Source: Pseudomonas asgharzadehiana
GTDB lineage: Bacteria > Pseudomonadota > Gammaproteobacteria > Pseudomonadales > Pseudomonadaceae
Assembly (NCBI RefSeq): GCF_019139815.1
Contig: NZ_CP077079.1
Coordinates: forward strand, 992,001 to 1,056,000
Reading direction: 5' to 3'
Length of the DNA stretch: 64,000 bases
Both the position numbers and the translations under genes were made by a program. Below the pieces are notes generated by a model. It had not been told where the DNA came from and ran no database searches. It saw only the letters and a list, made by a program, of their open reading frames with translations. This document shows, one piece after another, positions 27,758 through 38,462 of this stretch. Every line of letters starts with the position of its first letter. Positions within the stretch are counted from its first letter, which is position 1.

Positions 27758-27769
27758 ATTATTTGTACA
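27746..27769 (-). promoter_or_regulatory. LitR/PplR-type operator 2 (TGTACA-N12-TGTACA)
   Basis: Second exact match to the same consensus. It overlaps the -35 element of the predicted promoter and lies 16-24 bases upstream of the stop of the neighbouring Trp-rich gene (27786), i.e. in the only gap between the two transcripts. Confidence 0.82.
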
Positions 27770-27785
27770 GGTTTGTGCGTTGAGG

Positions 27786-29014
<1,229 letters not shown>

Positions 29015-29033
29015 CTACGCCGACACCAATAGC

Positions 29034-29057
29034 TGTACAATCTCGTTTTTTGGTATA
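29034..29057 (-). promoter_or_regulatory. Imperfect LitR/PplR-type operator upstream of the renalase-like gene
   Basis: On the minus strand TATACC-N12-TGTACA, one base off the T(G/A)TACA-N12-TGTA(C/T)A consensus. It lies 50-73 bases upstream of the flavoprotein ATG. The 222-base gap up to 29207 also has to hold the promoter of the plus-strand gene; no second operator is visible. Confidence 0.5.
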
Positions 29058-29206
29058 AGTTTTGGCGTGCCTGAACGTGTGGCGTGACCTATGGTTAAGC
29101 TAAGACTTAAACCTGATGCCTAAACAAAGGCCGCGCCCGATTAAGTTGATCCCTGCTTATAAAATAGACCAATGACGGGCGGCGAACGTTACATGAGGAA
29201 GATCCC

Positions 29207-30106
29207 ATGCATATTTTGCTGACCGGCGGTACGGGTTTGATCGGCCGCCAACTCTGCCGACACTGGCTGGCCCAGGGGCATCGCCTGACCGTATGGAGCC
29301 GTCAACCTGAACGCGTTGCCGCCTTGTGCGGTGCGCAGGTGTTGGGGGTTGCGCGCCTGGAAGAGGTGATCGGCGTCGTGGATGCGGTGGTCAACCTGGC
29401 CGGCGCGCCCATCGCCGACCGCCCCTGGACCCACAAGCGCAAGGCGTTGTTGTGGAGTAGCCGTATCGGGCTCACTGAAACCCTGCTGGCGTGGCTGGAG
29501 CGCCTTGCGCAAAGACCGGCGGTGTTGGTGTCCGGCTCGGCGGTGGGTTGGTACGGCGACGGTGGCGAACGTGAATTGACCGAGGCCGGCGGCCCGGTAC
29601 TGGACGATTTTCCCAGTCAGCTGTGCATCGCCTGGGAAGAAACCGCCCAACGCGCCGAAGCCCTGGGTATTCGTGTGGTGCTGGTGCGCACCGGCCTGGT
29701 GCTGGCGGCCGAGGGCGGCTTTTTGTCGCGGTTGCTGCTGCCCTTCAAACTGGCGCTGGGCGGGCCTATCGGCAATGGGCGGCAGTGGATGCCATGGGTG
29801 CATATCAAGGATCAAATCGCCCTGATTGATTTTCTTCTGCACAAGGATGACGCCAGCGGTCCTTATAATGCGTGCGCGCCGCGCCCGGTGCGTAACCGCG
29901 AGTTCGCCAAGACCCTGGGCCAGGTGTTGCACCGCCCTGCATTCATGCCGATGCCGGCGTTTGCCTTGAAGGTTGGCTTGGGGGAGTTGTCCGGCTTGTT
30001 GCTGGGCGGGCAGAAGGCGGTGCCCGAACGCCTGCTGGCCGCCGGTTTCACTTTTCAGTTCACTGAGTTGCGCGCGGCTCTGGACGACCTGTCCAGCCGC
30101 CTCTAG
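29207..30106 (+). CDS. TIGR01777-family SDR epimerase (YfcH-like)
   Basis: A 299-residue extended SDR: cofactor loop [14 protein letters not shown] at the N-terminus, [10 protein letters not shown] with the active-site YG region, and C-terminal DUF1731-like part ([20 protein letters not shown]). The reaction is unknown. It lies 14 bases before hemH, and the pair is conserved in Pseudomonas. Confidence 0.93.
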   Translation: MHILLTGGTGLIGRQLCRHWLAQGHRLTVWSRQPERVAALCGAQVLGVARLEEVIGVVDAVVNLAGAPIADRPWTHKRKALLWSSRIGLTETLLAWLERLAQRPAVLVSGSAVGWYGDGGERELTEAGGPVLDDFPSQLCIAWEETAQRAEALGIRVVLVRTGLVLAAEGGFLSRLLLPFKLALGGPIGNGRQWMPWVHIKDQIALIDFLLHKDDASGPYNACAPRPVRNREFAKTLGQVLHRPAFMPMPAFALKVGLGELSGLLLGGQKAVPERLLAAGFTFQFTELRAALDDLSSRL

Positions 30107-30120
30107 CCATAGGATGTTGC

Positions 30121-31146
30121 ATGACGGATCACGCGTTGTTACTGGTCAACCTGGGTTCACCGGCCTCCACTTCGGTGGCCGATGTGCGCAGCTACCTCAA
30201 TCAGTTCCTGATGGACCCTTACGTGATCGACCTGCCGTGGCCGGTGCGGCGCTTGCTGGTGTCGCTGATCCTGATCAAGCGCCCCGAGCAGTCGGCCCAT
30301 GCCTATGCGTCGATCTGGTGGGATGAAGGCTCGCCGCTGGTAGTGCTCAGCCGCCGCCTGCAACAGCAGATGACCGCCCAGTGGACCCAGGGGCCCGTGG
30401 AGTTGGCGATGCGCTACGGCGAGCCGTCCCTGGAAACGACCCTCACCCGTCTGGCCGCCCAGGGTATTCAGAACGTCACCCTGGCGCCACTGTACCCACA
30501 GTTTGCCGACAGCACCGTCACCACGGTGATCGAAGAGGCGCGCCGCGTGGTGCAGGACAAAAAACTCAATGTGCAATTCTCGATCCTGCAGCCGTTCTAC
30601 GATCAGCCGGAATACCTAGATGCCCTGGCGGCGAGCGCACGGTCTTATGTCGAGCAGGACTACGATCATTTGCTGTTGAGTTTCCACGGCTTGCCCGAGC
30701 GTCATCTCACCAAGCTCGACCCCACCGGCCAGCATTGTTTCAAGGACGCCGACTGCTGCAAAAACGCCTCTGCCGAGGTGCTCGCCACCTGCTATCGGGC
30801 GCAATGCTTCAGCGTTGCTCGCGACGTTGCCGAGCGCTTGGGCTTGCCTGACGGCAAATGGTCGGTGGCGTTCCAATCGCGCCTGGGCCGTGCGAAGTGG
30901 ATCGAACCCTACACCGAGGCGCGCCTGGATGCACTGGCCCGGCAAGGCGTGAAAAAGCTGCTGGTGATGTGCCCGGCGTTTGTGGCCGATTGCATCGAGA
31001 CCCTGGAAGAGATCGGCGATCGCGGGCGGGAGCAGTTCCGCGAGGCCGGGGGGGAGGCGTTGGTGTTGGTGCCGTGTTTGAATGATGACCCGCAGTGGGC
31101 GGCGGCGCTCAATACGCTGTGTGAAAGAGCACCTCTTTCCCTGTAA
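30121..31146 (+). CDS. hemH: Ferrochelatase
   Basis: Inserts Fe(II) into protoporphyrin IX to make heme. The 341-residue product ([20 protein letters not shown]) contains the conserved [13 protein letters not shown] and the metal-site His in [13 protein letters not shown]; the C-terminal Glu-rich helix [14 protein letters not shown] is typical. Because protoporphyrin IX is a photosensitiser, placement next to a light-response island is suggestive. Confidence 0.98.
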   Translation: MTDHALLLVNLGSPASTSVADVRSYLNQFLMDPYVIDLPWPVRRLLVSLILIKRPEQSAHAYASIWWDEGSPLVVLSRRLQQQMTAQWTQGPVELAMRYGEPSLETTLTRLAAQGIQNVTLAPLYPQFADSTVTTVIEEARRVVQDKKLNVQFSILQPFYDQPEYLDALAASARSYVEQDYDHLLLSFHGLPERHLTKLDPTGQHCFKDADCCKNASAEVLATCYRAQCFSVARDVAERLGLPDGKWSVAFQSRLGRAKWIEPYTEARLDALARQGVKKLLVMCPAFVADCIETLEEIGDRGREQFREAGGEALVLVPCLNDDPQWAAALNTLCERAPLSL

Positions 31147-31168
31147 TTGAACCTGGCGCAGATCCAAA

Positions 31169-31198
31169 TGTGGGAGGGGCTTGCTCCCTCCCACATGT
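31169..31198. repeat. REP palindrome
   Basis: TGTGGGAGGGGCTTGCTCCCTCCCACAT between the convergent hemH and TonB-receptor genes. Same family as the copies near 18954, 38430, 49439 and 61272. Confidence 0.85.
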
Positions 31199-31208
31199 TT
31201 GATTTGTG

Positions 31209-33302
31209 TTAGAGCTTTAGGGTCAGGCTAACCGTTAAATTGCGCGGTTCACCGGGGTTGACCCAGTAGTTGCTGTAGGACCGCTCGTAGTACTTCTCGT
31301 CAAACAGGTTGTTGAGGTTCAGGCCCACGGTCACGTTGTCAGTGGCTTTGTAATGAGCCAGTAAATCCACGGTGTGGTAGGCGGGCAGTTCGAAGCTGCC
31401 CCCGGCCTCGCCGGAGCGGTCGCCCACGTAGGTGAACGCCGCGCCCAGGTCTGAGCCGCGCAATGCGCCATCCCGGAACTCATACACGCCCAACAGGCTG
31501 CCGCTGCGCTTGGCCACGCCAAGAATGCGGCTGCCCGTTGGAATGGTTTTGTCACCCTTGGTCACTTCGGCGTCGATGTAGGCGAAGGCGCCGATCACTC
31601 GCACGGCATCGGTCACTTGCCCGGTCAGTTGCAGGTCGAAACCTTGGCTACGGGCCTTGCCCATGGCGCGGTTGAGGTTGGTGGACGGGTCCAGGGCCAG
31701 CACGTTTTCCTTCTCGATATGGAACGCGGCGAGTGTGGCGCTGAGGCGGTCGTCGAACAATTCGCTCTTGACCCCCACTTCATAACCCACGCCTTCCTCA
31801 GGCTTGAAGGTATTGCCGGTGGCGTCCAGGCCACTGTTGGGCTTGAACGAGGTCGAGGCGTTGGCAAACACGCCGATTTCGGGCGTGAGCTGGTAAAGCA
31901 GGCCGGCGCGCTGGGTGAGCGCGTCGTGGGTTTGCCGGCTGGGTGGGGCGTTACGGGTGAAGTCGTCGACGGTTTGCTCGAAATGCTCAAAGCGCGCGCC
32001 AATCATGCCGCGCAGGCGGTCGGTAAAGACGATCTGGTCTTGCAGGTTGAGCGCGTGGCTTTTGGTCTGCTCAAAGAAGTCGGTACCGGAGCGTGTGCCG
32101 TTGGGTTTTGGCTGGCCGTAGACCGGGTTGTAGAGGTCGATGGGGTAGCTGCCCGCGATAGCGGTAACGCGTTCGTTCTTGCGGTAGTCCTCGTATTCGG
32201 TGCCCACCAGCAGTTCATGCTGCCAACTGCCGATGTCGAACAGGCCGCGCAGTTCCAACTGAGTGATGCTGTCGTGCCAGCCCATGGAGCGCTCGCGGTA
32301 GCGCCGGTTGAGGGTGTGGCCGTCGGCGTTCAGGGCCCGGTTTTCCGACGCGTCGCCCCACAGGCTGCCCTGTTTGTAGTGGCTGGCCAGGCGCAGTTTC
32401 CAGGCATCGTTGAGGTGATGTTCCAGGGTGGCCTGGATGCGATTGTTGTGGTTGTCGATGTCGCCGTCGTTGGGTTCGCCGAGGAAAGTGGAGCGTGATA
32501 CCCCGGGTGCGTCGACGATGCCGCGATCGAAGGTGGAGCTGTGGCGCACGAATTCGCTTTCTACCAGCAAGCTGGTGTCCGGGCTCAGTTGCCAACTGAA
32601 TGAAGGCGCGACGAACACGCGCTTGCTTTCGACGTGATCACGGAAGCTGTTGTTGTCTTCCACGGCCAGATTGACCCGTGACAGCAGATTGCCTTCGGCG
32701 TCCAGCGGAGTGTTGACGTCCAGGGCGGTGCGATAGCGGTCCCAGCTGCCGGCACTGGTTTGCAGGGTGGTGAAGGCTTGCGGCTGGGGCTTTTTGGTAA
32801 CGATATTGACCGTGCCGCCCGGATCGCCGCGCCCGTACAAACTGGCAGCGGGACCTTTGAGCACTTCGATGCGTTCGATGTTGGCCACATCCGGTGTGCT
32901 CGGGTAGCCACGGTTGGCGCTGAAACCGTCCTGATAGAACTCCGACGTAGTGAAACCGCGCACGCTGTATTCGTAGAGCGTGAGGCCGCCGAAGTTGTTT
33001 TGCTTGGACACACCGCCGGCAAATTCCAGAGCGCGTTCCACATTGGTACTGCCTAGGTCCTTGAGCACCGTAGCGGGAATTACGCTGATGGACTGTGGGA
33101 TGTCGCGCAGGGCCGTGTCGGTTTTTGTCGCGCTGGTCGAACGGGTGGCACGGTAGCCATCGACCGGGCCGGTGGCGGACTCATAGGCATCAGACGTGAC
33201 GCTGATGGTATCGAGTTCCAGGGTGTTTTCTTCGGCGAAGGCGGGGTCCAGCAGTAAACCCAAGGCCAGGCCGGCCAGGGGAGCGATTTTTCGAGACGGC
33301 AT
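31209..33302 (-). CDS. TonB-dependent siderophore receptor
   Basis: Outer-membrane gated porin for a ferric siderophore. The 697-residue precursor begins MPSRKIAPLAGLALGLLLDP with a signal peptide ending AFA. The plug domain follows (LRDIPQSISVIPATVLKDLG; VLKGPAASLYGRGDPGGTVN), then the 22-strand barrel, ending in LNNLFDEKYYERSYSNYWVN and a terminal aromatic-free strand TVSLTLKL. The plug pattern is that of ferrichrome/hydroxamate-type receptors; the ligand is not determinable. No STN signalling domain is present, so no FecR partner is expected. A start at 33317 would add five residues. Confidence 0.93.
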   Translation of the reverse strand: MPSRKIAPLAGLALGLLLDPAFAEENTLELDTISVTSDAYESATGPVDGYRATRSTSATKTDTALRDIPQSISVIPATVLKDLGSTNVERALEFAGGVSKQNNFGGLTLYEYSVRGFTTSEFYQDGFSANRGYPSTPDVANIERIEVLKGPAASLYGRGDPGGTVNIVTKKPQPQAFTTLQTSAGSWDRYRTALDVNTPLDAEGNLLSRVNLAVEDNNSFRDHVESKRVFVAPSFSWQLSPDTSLLVESEFVRHSSTFDRGIVDAPGVSRSTFLGEPNDGDIDNHNNRIQATLEHHLNDAWKLRLASHYKQGSLWGDASENRALNADGHTLNRRYRERSMGWHDSITQLELRGLFDIGSWQHELLVGTEYEDYRKNERVTAIAGSYPIDLYNPVYGQPKPNGTRSGTDFFEQTKSHALNLQDQIVFTDRLRGMIGARFEHFEQTVDDFTRNAPPSRQTHDALTQRAGLLYQLTPEIGVFANASTSFKPNSGLDATGNTFKPEEGVGYEVGVKSELFDDRLSATLAAFHIEKENVLALDPSTNLNRAMGKARSQGFDLQLTGQVTDAVRVIGAFAYIDAEVTKGDKTIPTGSRILGVAKRSGSLLGVYEFRDGALRGSDLGAAFTYVGDRSGEAGGSFELPAYHTVDLLAHYKATDNVTVGLNLNNLFDEKYYERSYSNYWVNPGEPRNLTVSLTLKL

Positions 33303-33322
33303 GATAGAGCGTTCCAATGTCG

Positions 33323-33337
33323 ATATTGAAACAATAT
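33323..33337. promoter_or_regulatory. Palindrome upstream of the TonB receptor, possible operator
   Basis: Perfect inverted repeat ATATTG-AAA-CAATAT starting 21 bases upstream of the receptor ATG, in an AT-rich promoter stretch. Its AT-rich hyphenated form resembles degenerate Fur sites, but it is not a 19-bp Fur box match, so the regulator is uncertain. Confidence 0.3.
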
Positions 33338-33414
33338 AACATGCCAGATGAGACTGAATCGCTTTTAAATGTCAGCGCACAGATGCCCGCGAACGGGCTC
33401 CTGTGCGCAACGGC

Positions 33415-34569
33415 TTATTCTTCTTCTTTGACCGGGGCGGGCGGCGGACGCAGACCGATTTCGGCCGCCAATTTGATCTCTTTACCGTTGCGCATCACCA
33501 GGATCGCAACTTTGTCGGTGGGTTTGATCCGCGCCACCTGGTTCATCGACTTGCGCCCATCGCCGGCCGGTTCGCCGTTGATGCTGAGGATCACATCCCC
33601 CAGTTGCAAACCGGCTTTTTGCGCCGGGCCGTCGCGGAAGATCCCGGCGACCACGATGCCAGGGCGCCCGGTCAGGCCAAATGACTCGGCCAGTTCCTTG
33701 GTCAGCGGTTGCACTTCAATGCCCAGCCAGCCGCGAATCACCTGGCCGTGCTCGATGATCGACTTCATCACCTCCATCGCCAGCTTCACCGGGATCGCAA
33801 AACCGATGCCCTGGGAACCGCCGGATTTGGAGAAGATTGCCGTGTTGATGCCGGTCAGGTTGCCGTTGGCATCCACCAGCGCGCCGCCGGAGTTGCCCGG
33901 GTTGATCGCGGCGTCGGTCTGGATGAAGTCTTCGTAGCTGTTAAGCCCCAACTGATTGCGCCCGGTGGCGCTGATGATGCCCATGGTCACGGTCTGGCCC
34001 ACGCCGAAAGGGTTGCCGATGGCCAGCGCCACGTCGCCCACCCGCAGGCCATCGGAGCGGCCCAGGGTGATGGCCGGCAGGCTCTTGAGGTCTATCTTCA
34101 GCACCGCCAGGTCGGTTTCCGGGTCGCTGCCGACCACGCGGGCCAAGGTCTCGCGGCCGTCACGCAGGGCCACCACAATCTGGTCGGCGCCGGTGGTCAC
34201 GTGGTTGTTGGTGAGGATGTAGCCTTCGGGGCTCATGATCACCCCGGAACCCAGGCTGGATTCCATTCGACGCTGCTTGGGCCCGTTGTCGCCGAAATAG
34301 CGGCGGAACTGCGGGTCTTCAAACAGCGGGTGCGCCGGTTTGTTGATGACTTTGGTGGTGTACAGGTTAACCACGGCCGGCGCGGCAATGACCACCGCAT
34401 CCGCGTAGGTCACCGGGCCTTGCACCACCGCGCTGGTCTGCGGTGCCTGCTGCAGGTTTACGTCAAGGCTTGGTAAGCCCACCCACTGTGGGAAACGCTG
34501 AATAATCAGCATCGCGATCAGCACGCCAGCCAACAATGGCCATCCAAAAAAACGCAGTGCCTTGAGCAT
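33415..34569 (-). CDS. algW: Periplasmic HtrA-type serine protease AlgW (DegS-like)
   Basis: DegS homologue that cleaves the anti-sigma factor MucA when the envelope is stressed. The 384-residue product has an N-terminal membrane anchor (WPLLAGVLIAMLIIQRF), a trypsin-like domain with the triad in LTNNHV (His), DPETDLAVLKI (Asp) and INPGNSGGALV (Ser), and a single PDZ domain (GWLGIEVQPLTKELAESFGL onward). The charged tail KEEE ends it. The ATG at 34569 is preferred over a TTG three bases upstream. Gene order with the Nif3-like gene and cysD matches Pseudomonas. Confidence 0.95.
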   Translation of the reverse strand: MLKALRFFGWPLLAGVLIAMLIIQRFPQWVGLPSLDVNLQQAPQTSAVVQGPVTYADAVVIAAPAVVNLYTTKVINKPAHPLFEDPQFRRYFGDNGPKQRRMESSLGSGVIMSPEGYILTNNHVTTGADQIVVALRDGRETLARVVGSDPETDLAVLKIDLKSLPAITLGRSDGLRVGDVALAIGNPFGVGQTVTMGIISATGRNQLGLNSYEDFIQTDAAINPGNSGGALVDANGNLTGINTAIFSKSGGSQGIGFAIPVKLAMEVMKSIIEHGQVIRGWLGIEVQPLTKELAESFGLTGRPGIVVAGIFRDGPAQKAGLQLGDVILSINGEPAGDGRKSMNQVARIKPTDKVAILVMRNGKEIKLAAEIGLRPPPAPVKEEE

Positions 34570-34671
34570 CAAGTAAGTCCTGACAGGTTGCAGGGGGCGG
34601 GAGAGCGCCCATAATGTCGCGCATTATACGAGGCTGCGAGCACCTCGGAACCGGATATTTAGGAGTCTTTT

Positions 34672-35430
34672 ATGGCCGTCCCTCTTACCACCCTCGTCGA
34701 GGAAGCGGACCGCTACCTCGCCAGCGCAAAAATTGCTGATTATTGCCCCAATGGCCTGCAGGTCGAAGGTCGCCCGCAGGTGATGCGCATCGTCAGCGGC
34801 GTGACCGCCAGCCAGGCCCTGCTGGACGCCGCCGTCGAGGCCCAGGCCGATTTGATCCTGGTGCACCACGGTTATTTCTGGAAAGGCGAAAACCCCTGCA
34901 TCACCGGTATGAAGCAGCGTCGCCTGAAAACCTTGCTCAAGCACGATATCAGTCTACTGGCCTACCACCTGCCTCTGGACCTGCACCCGGATGTCGGCAA
35001 CAACGTGCAACTGGCCCGCCAATTGGACATCACCGTCGAAGGCCCGCTGGACCCTGGCAACCCCAAGGTCGTCGGCCTGGTCGGCTCCCTCGCCGAACCC
35101 CTGTCGCCGCGCGATTTTGCGCGCCGCGTGCAGGAGGTCATGGGCCGCGAGCCGCTGCTGATCGAAGGCAGCGAGATGATCCGCCGCGTCGGCTGGTGCA
35201 CCGGTGGTGGCCAGGGTTATATCGATGACGCAATTGCCGCCGGTGTCGACCTGTTCCTCAGTGGCGAAGCCAGCGAGCAAACCTTCCACAGCGCGCGCGA
35301 AAACGACATCAGCTTCATCGCTGCCGGCCATCACGCCACCGAGCGCTACGGCGTGCAGGCACTGGGCGACTACCTGGCCCGGCGCTTCGCCCTGGAGCAT
35401 TTGTTTATCGATTGCCCGAATCCGATCTAA
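34672..35430 (+). CDS. Nif3-like dinuclear metal-center protein (YbgI family)
   Basis: A 252-residue protein with metal ligands in DLILVHHGYFWKGE (His-His), AYHLPLDLHPDVGNN and the C-terminal GHHATERYGVQAL. Nif3 proteins form toroidal hexamers; the annotation GTP cyclohydrolase I type 2 is based on one homologue. It is divergent from algW. Confidence 0.95.
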   Translation: MAVPLTTLVEEADRYLASAKIADYCPNGLQVEGRPQVMRIVSGVTASQALLDAAVEAQADLILVHHGYFWKGENPCITGMKQRRLKTLLKHDISLLAYHLPLDLHPDVGNNVQLARQLDITVEGPLDPGNPKVVGLVGSLAEPLSPRDFARRVQEVMGREPLLIEGSEMIRRVGWCTGGGQGYIDDAIAAGVDLFLSGEASEQTFHSARENDISFIAAGHHATERYGVQALGDYLARRFALEHLFIDCPNPI

Positions 35431-35586
35431 GCCACACAGCTCCCGCAGGAAGCCCAAACTCGGGGGCATATTCATATACCGTTTCGATCTAGCCGGCGCC
35501 CTGAATAGAAGAAGGTGCTGTGCTAGCATGCCCCGCTCGAACACGGCCCGCTGGCCGTCCATAAGATCGTTTTTCCGTGAGTAGCC

Positions 35587-36504
35587 ATGGTCGACAAACT
35601 GACGCATCTGAAACAGCTGGAGGCGGAAAGCATCCACATCATCCGCGAGGTCGCCGCCGAGTTCGACAACCCGGTGATGCTCTACTCGATCGGTAAAGAC
35701 TCCGCCGTGATGCTGCATCTGGCACGCAAGGCCTTCTTCCCGGGCAAACTGCCGTTCCCCGTGATGCACGTCGACACCCGCTGGAAATTCCAGGAGATGT
35801 ACAGGTTCCGCGACAAGATGGTCGAGGAGCTTGGCCTGGACCTGATCACCCACGTCAACCCGGATGGTGTTGCGCAGGGCATCAACCCGTTCACCCACGG
35901 CAGCGCCAAGCACACCGATATCATGAAGACCGAAGGCCTCAAGCAGGCGTTGGACAAGCATGGTTTCGATGCCGCGTTCGGCGGTGCCCGTCGCGATGAA
36001 GAGAAATCCCGCGCCAAAGAGCGCGTGTACTCGTTCCGCGACAGCAAGCACCGCTGGGACCCGAAGAACCAGCGCCCGGAGCTGTGGAACGTTTATAACG
36101 GCAACGTCAACAAGGGCGAGTCGATTCGCGTGTTCCCGCTGTCCAACTGGACCGAGCTGGACATCTGGCAATACATCTACCTCGAAGGCATCCCGATCGT
36201 TCCGCTGTATTTCGCCGCCGAGCGTGACGTGATCGAGAAGAACGGCACGTTGATCATGATCGACGACGACCGCATCCTCGAGCACCTGTCCGACGAAGAC
36301 AAAGCCCGCATCGTCAAAAAGAAAGTACGTTTCCGTACCCTTGGCTGCTACCCGTTGACGGGCGCGGTGGAGTCCGAAGCCGAGACGCTGACGGACATCA
36401 TCCAGGAAATGCTCCTGACGCGAACTTCCGAGCGCCAGGGCCGGGTCATCGACCACGATGGCGCAGGCTCAATGGAAGATAAAAAACGTCAAGGTTATTT
36501 CTAA
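35587..36504 (+). CDS. cysD: Sulfate adenylyltransferase subunit 2
   Basis: Makes adenylylsulfate from sulfate and ATP with CysN. The 305-residue PAPS-reductase-like protein has the PP-loop [18 protein letters not shown], the [16 protein letters not shown] region and [16 protein letters not shown]. It is 9 bases before cysNC. The 156-base gap upstream should hold the promoter; no CysB site could be assigned. Confidence 0.99.
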   Translation: MVDKLTHLKQLEAESIHIIREVAAEFDNPVMLYSIGKDSAVMLHLARKAFFPGKLPFPVMHVDTRWKFQEMYRFRDKMVEELGLDLITHVNPDGVAQGINPFTHGSAKHTDIMKTEGLKQALDKHGFDAAFGGARRDEEKSRAKERVYSFRDSKHRWDPKNQRPELWNVYNGNVNKGESIRVFPLSNWTELDIWQYIYLEGIPIVPLYFAAERDVIEKNGTLIMIDDDRILEHLSDEDKARIVKKKVRFRTLGCYPLTGAVESEAETLTDIIQEMLLTRTSERQGRVIDHDGAGSMEDKKRQGYF

Positions 36505-36513
36505 GGGGCTGTC

Positions 36514-38412
36514 ATGTCGCATCAATCTGATTTGATCAGCGAGGACATCCTCGCCTACCTGGGCCAGCACGAGCGCAAAGAGATGTTGCGCTTCCTGACC
36601 TGCGGCAACGTCGACGACGGCAAGAGCACCCTGATCGGGCGCCTGCTGCACGACTCCAAGATGATCTACGAAGATCACCTGGAAGCCATTACCCGCGATT
36701 CGAAGAAGTCCGGCACCACCGGCGATGACATCGACCTGGCGTTGCTGGTCGACGGCTTGCAGGCTGAGCGTGAGCAGGGCATCACCATCGATGTCGCTTA
36801 CCGCTACTTCTCCACCGCCAAGCGCAAATTCATCATCGCCGACACCCCAGGCCATGAGCAGTACACCCGCAACATGGCCACTGGCGCGTCTACCTGTGAC
36901 CTGGCGATCATCCTCATCGACGCCCGCTACGGCGTGCAGACCCAGACCCGTCGCCACAGCTATATCGCCTCGTTGCTGGGTATCAAGCACATCGTGATCG
37001 CCGTCAACAAGATGGACATCAATGGCTTTGACCAAAGCGTATTTGAGGCCATCAAGGCCGATTACCTGAAGTTTGCCGACGGTATCGCGTTCAAGCCGAG
37101 CACCATGGCCTTTGTGCCGATGTCGGCGCTCAAGGGTGACAACGTGGTGAACAAGAGCGAGCGCTCGCCTTGGTACACCGGCCAGTCGCTGATGGAGATC
37201 CTCGAAACCGTCGAGATCGCCAACGACCGCAACTACACCGACCTGCGTTTCCCGGTGCAGTACGTCAACCGTCCGAACCTGAACTTCCGTGGTTTCGCCG
37301 GCACCCTGGCCAGCGGCATCGTGCACAAGGGCGACGAAGTCGTGGTGCTGCCGTCGGGCAAGAGCAGCCGCGTCAAATCCATTGTCACCTTCGACGGTGA
37401 ACTGGAGCATGCCGGCCCAGGCCAGGCCGTGACCCTGACCATGGAAGACGAGATCGACATCTCCCGTGGCGACCTGCTGGTGCATGCCGACAACGTGCCG
37501 CAAGTGGCCGACGCCTTCGACGCCATGCTGGTGTGGATGGCCGAAGAACCGATGCTGCCGGGCAAGAAATATGACATCAAGCGTGCCACCAGCTACGTGC
37601 CGGGCTCCATCACCAGCATCGTGCACCGCGTGGACGTGAACACCCTGGCCGAAGGCCCTGCGAGTTCGCTGCAATTGAACGAGATTGGCCGGGTCAAGGT
37701 CAGCCTCGACGCAGCCATCGCCCTGGACGGTTATGACAGCAACCGCACCACCGGCGCGTTTATCGTCATCGACCGCTTGACCAACGGCACCGTGGCCGCC
37801 GGCATGATCATCGCACCGCCGGTCACTCACGGCAGCGCGGCGCAGCACGGCAAGTTGGCCCATGTAGCCACCGAGGAGCGCGCCCTGCGCTTCGGCCAGC
37901 AGCCGGCCACCGTGTTGTTCAGCGGCCTGTCGGGCGCCGGCAAGAGCACCCTGGCCTATGCGGTTGAGCGCAAGCTGTTCGACATGGGTCGTGCCGTGTT
38001 CGTACTGGATGGCCAGAACCTGCGTCATGACCTGAACAAGGGCTTGCCGCATGACCGTGCCGGGCGTACCGAGAACTGGCGTCGTGCCGCCCACGTTGCG
38101 CGCCAGTTCAACGAAGCCGGCCTGTTGACGCTGGCCGCGTTTGTCGCCCCGGATGCCGAAGGCCGTGAACAGGCCAAGTCGCTGATTGGCGCCGATCGCC
38201 TGTTGACCGTGTACGTGCAGGCGTCGCCGCTGGTGTGTGCCGAGCGTGATCCGCAAGGTTTGTACGCTGCGGGCGGGGATAACATCCCTGGCGAATCCTT
38301 CCCTTACGACGTGCCGTTGAACGCCGATCTGGTAATCGACACCCAGGCCCTGTCGCTGGAAGAGAGCGTCAAGCAAGTGCTGGAGCTGTTGCGTCAGCGC
38401 GGCGCGATCTAA
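36514..38412 (+). CDS. cysNC: Bifunctional sulfate adenylyltransferase subunit 1 / adenylylsulfate kinase
   Basis: A 632-residue fusion. Residues about 25-430 are the elongation-factor-like GTPase Cys[42 protein letters not shown]. Residues about 460-632 are the APS kinase CysC: Walker [31 protein letters not shown]. The two activities turn sulfate into PAPS with CysD. The fusion is normal for Pseudomonas. Confidence 0.98.
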   Translation: MSHQSDLISEDILAYLGQHERKEMLRFLTCGNVDDGKSTLIGRLLHDSKMIYEDHLEAITRDSKKSGTTGDDIDLALLVDGLQAEREQGITIDVAYRYFSTAKRKFIIADTPGHEQYTRNMATGASTCDLAIILIDARYGVQTQTRRHSYIASLLGIKHIVIAVNKMDINGFDQSVFEAIKADYLKFADGIAFKPSTMAFVPMSALKGDNVVNKSERSPWYTGQSLMEILETVEIANDRNYTDLRFPVQYVNRPNLNFRGFAGTLASGIVHKGDEVVVLPSGKSSRVKSIVTFDGELEHAGPGQAVTLTMEDEIDISRGDLLVHADNVPQVADAFDAMLVWMAEEPMLPGKKYDIKRATSYVPGSITSIVHRVDVNTLAEGPASSLQLNEIGRVKVSLDAAIALDGYDSNRTTGAFIVIDRLTNGTVAAGMIIAPPVTHGSAAQHGKLAHVATEERALRFGQQPATVLFSGLSGAGKSTLAYAVERKLFDMGRAVFVLDGQNLRHDLNKGLPHDRAGRTENWRRAAHVARQFNEAGLLTLAAFVAPDAEGREQAKSLIGADRLLTVYVQASPLVCAERDPQGLYAAGGDNIPGESFPYDVPLNADLVIDTQALSLEESVKQVLELLRQRGAI

Positions 38413-38429
38413 CACTCGCCGCGGTCAAA

Positions 38430-38459
38430 TGTGGGAGGGAGCAAGCCCCTCCCACATTT
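38430..38459. repeat. REP palindrome
   Basis: TGTGGGAGGGAGCAAGCCCCTCCCACA between the convergent cysNC and acyltransferase genes. Confidence 0.85.
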
Positions 38460-38462
38460 TGA

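Noticed and set aside
36469..38415. 648-codon open frame opposite cysNC
   Set aside because: Shadow of cysNC; biased composition and no domain.
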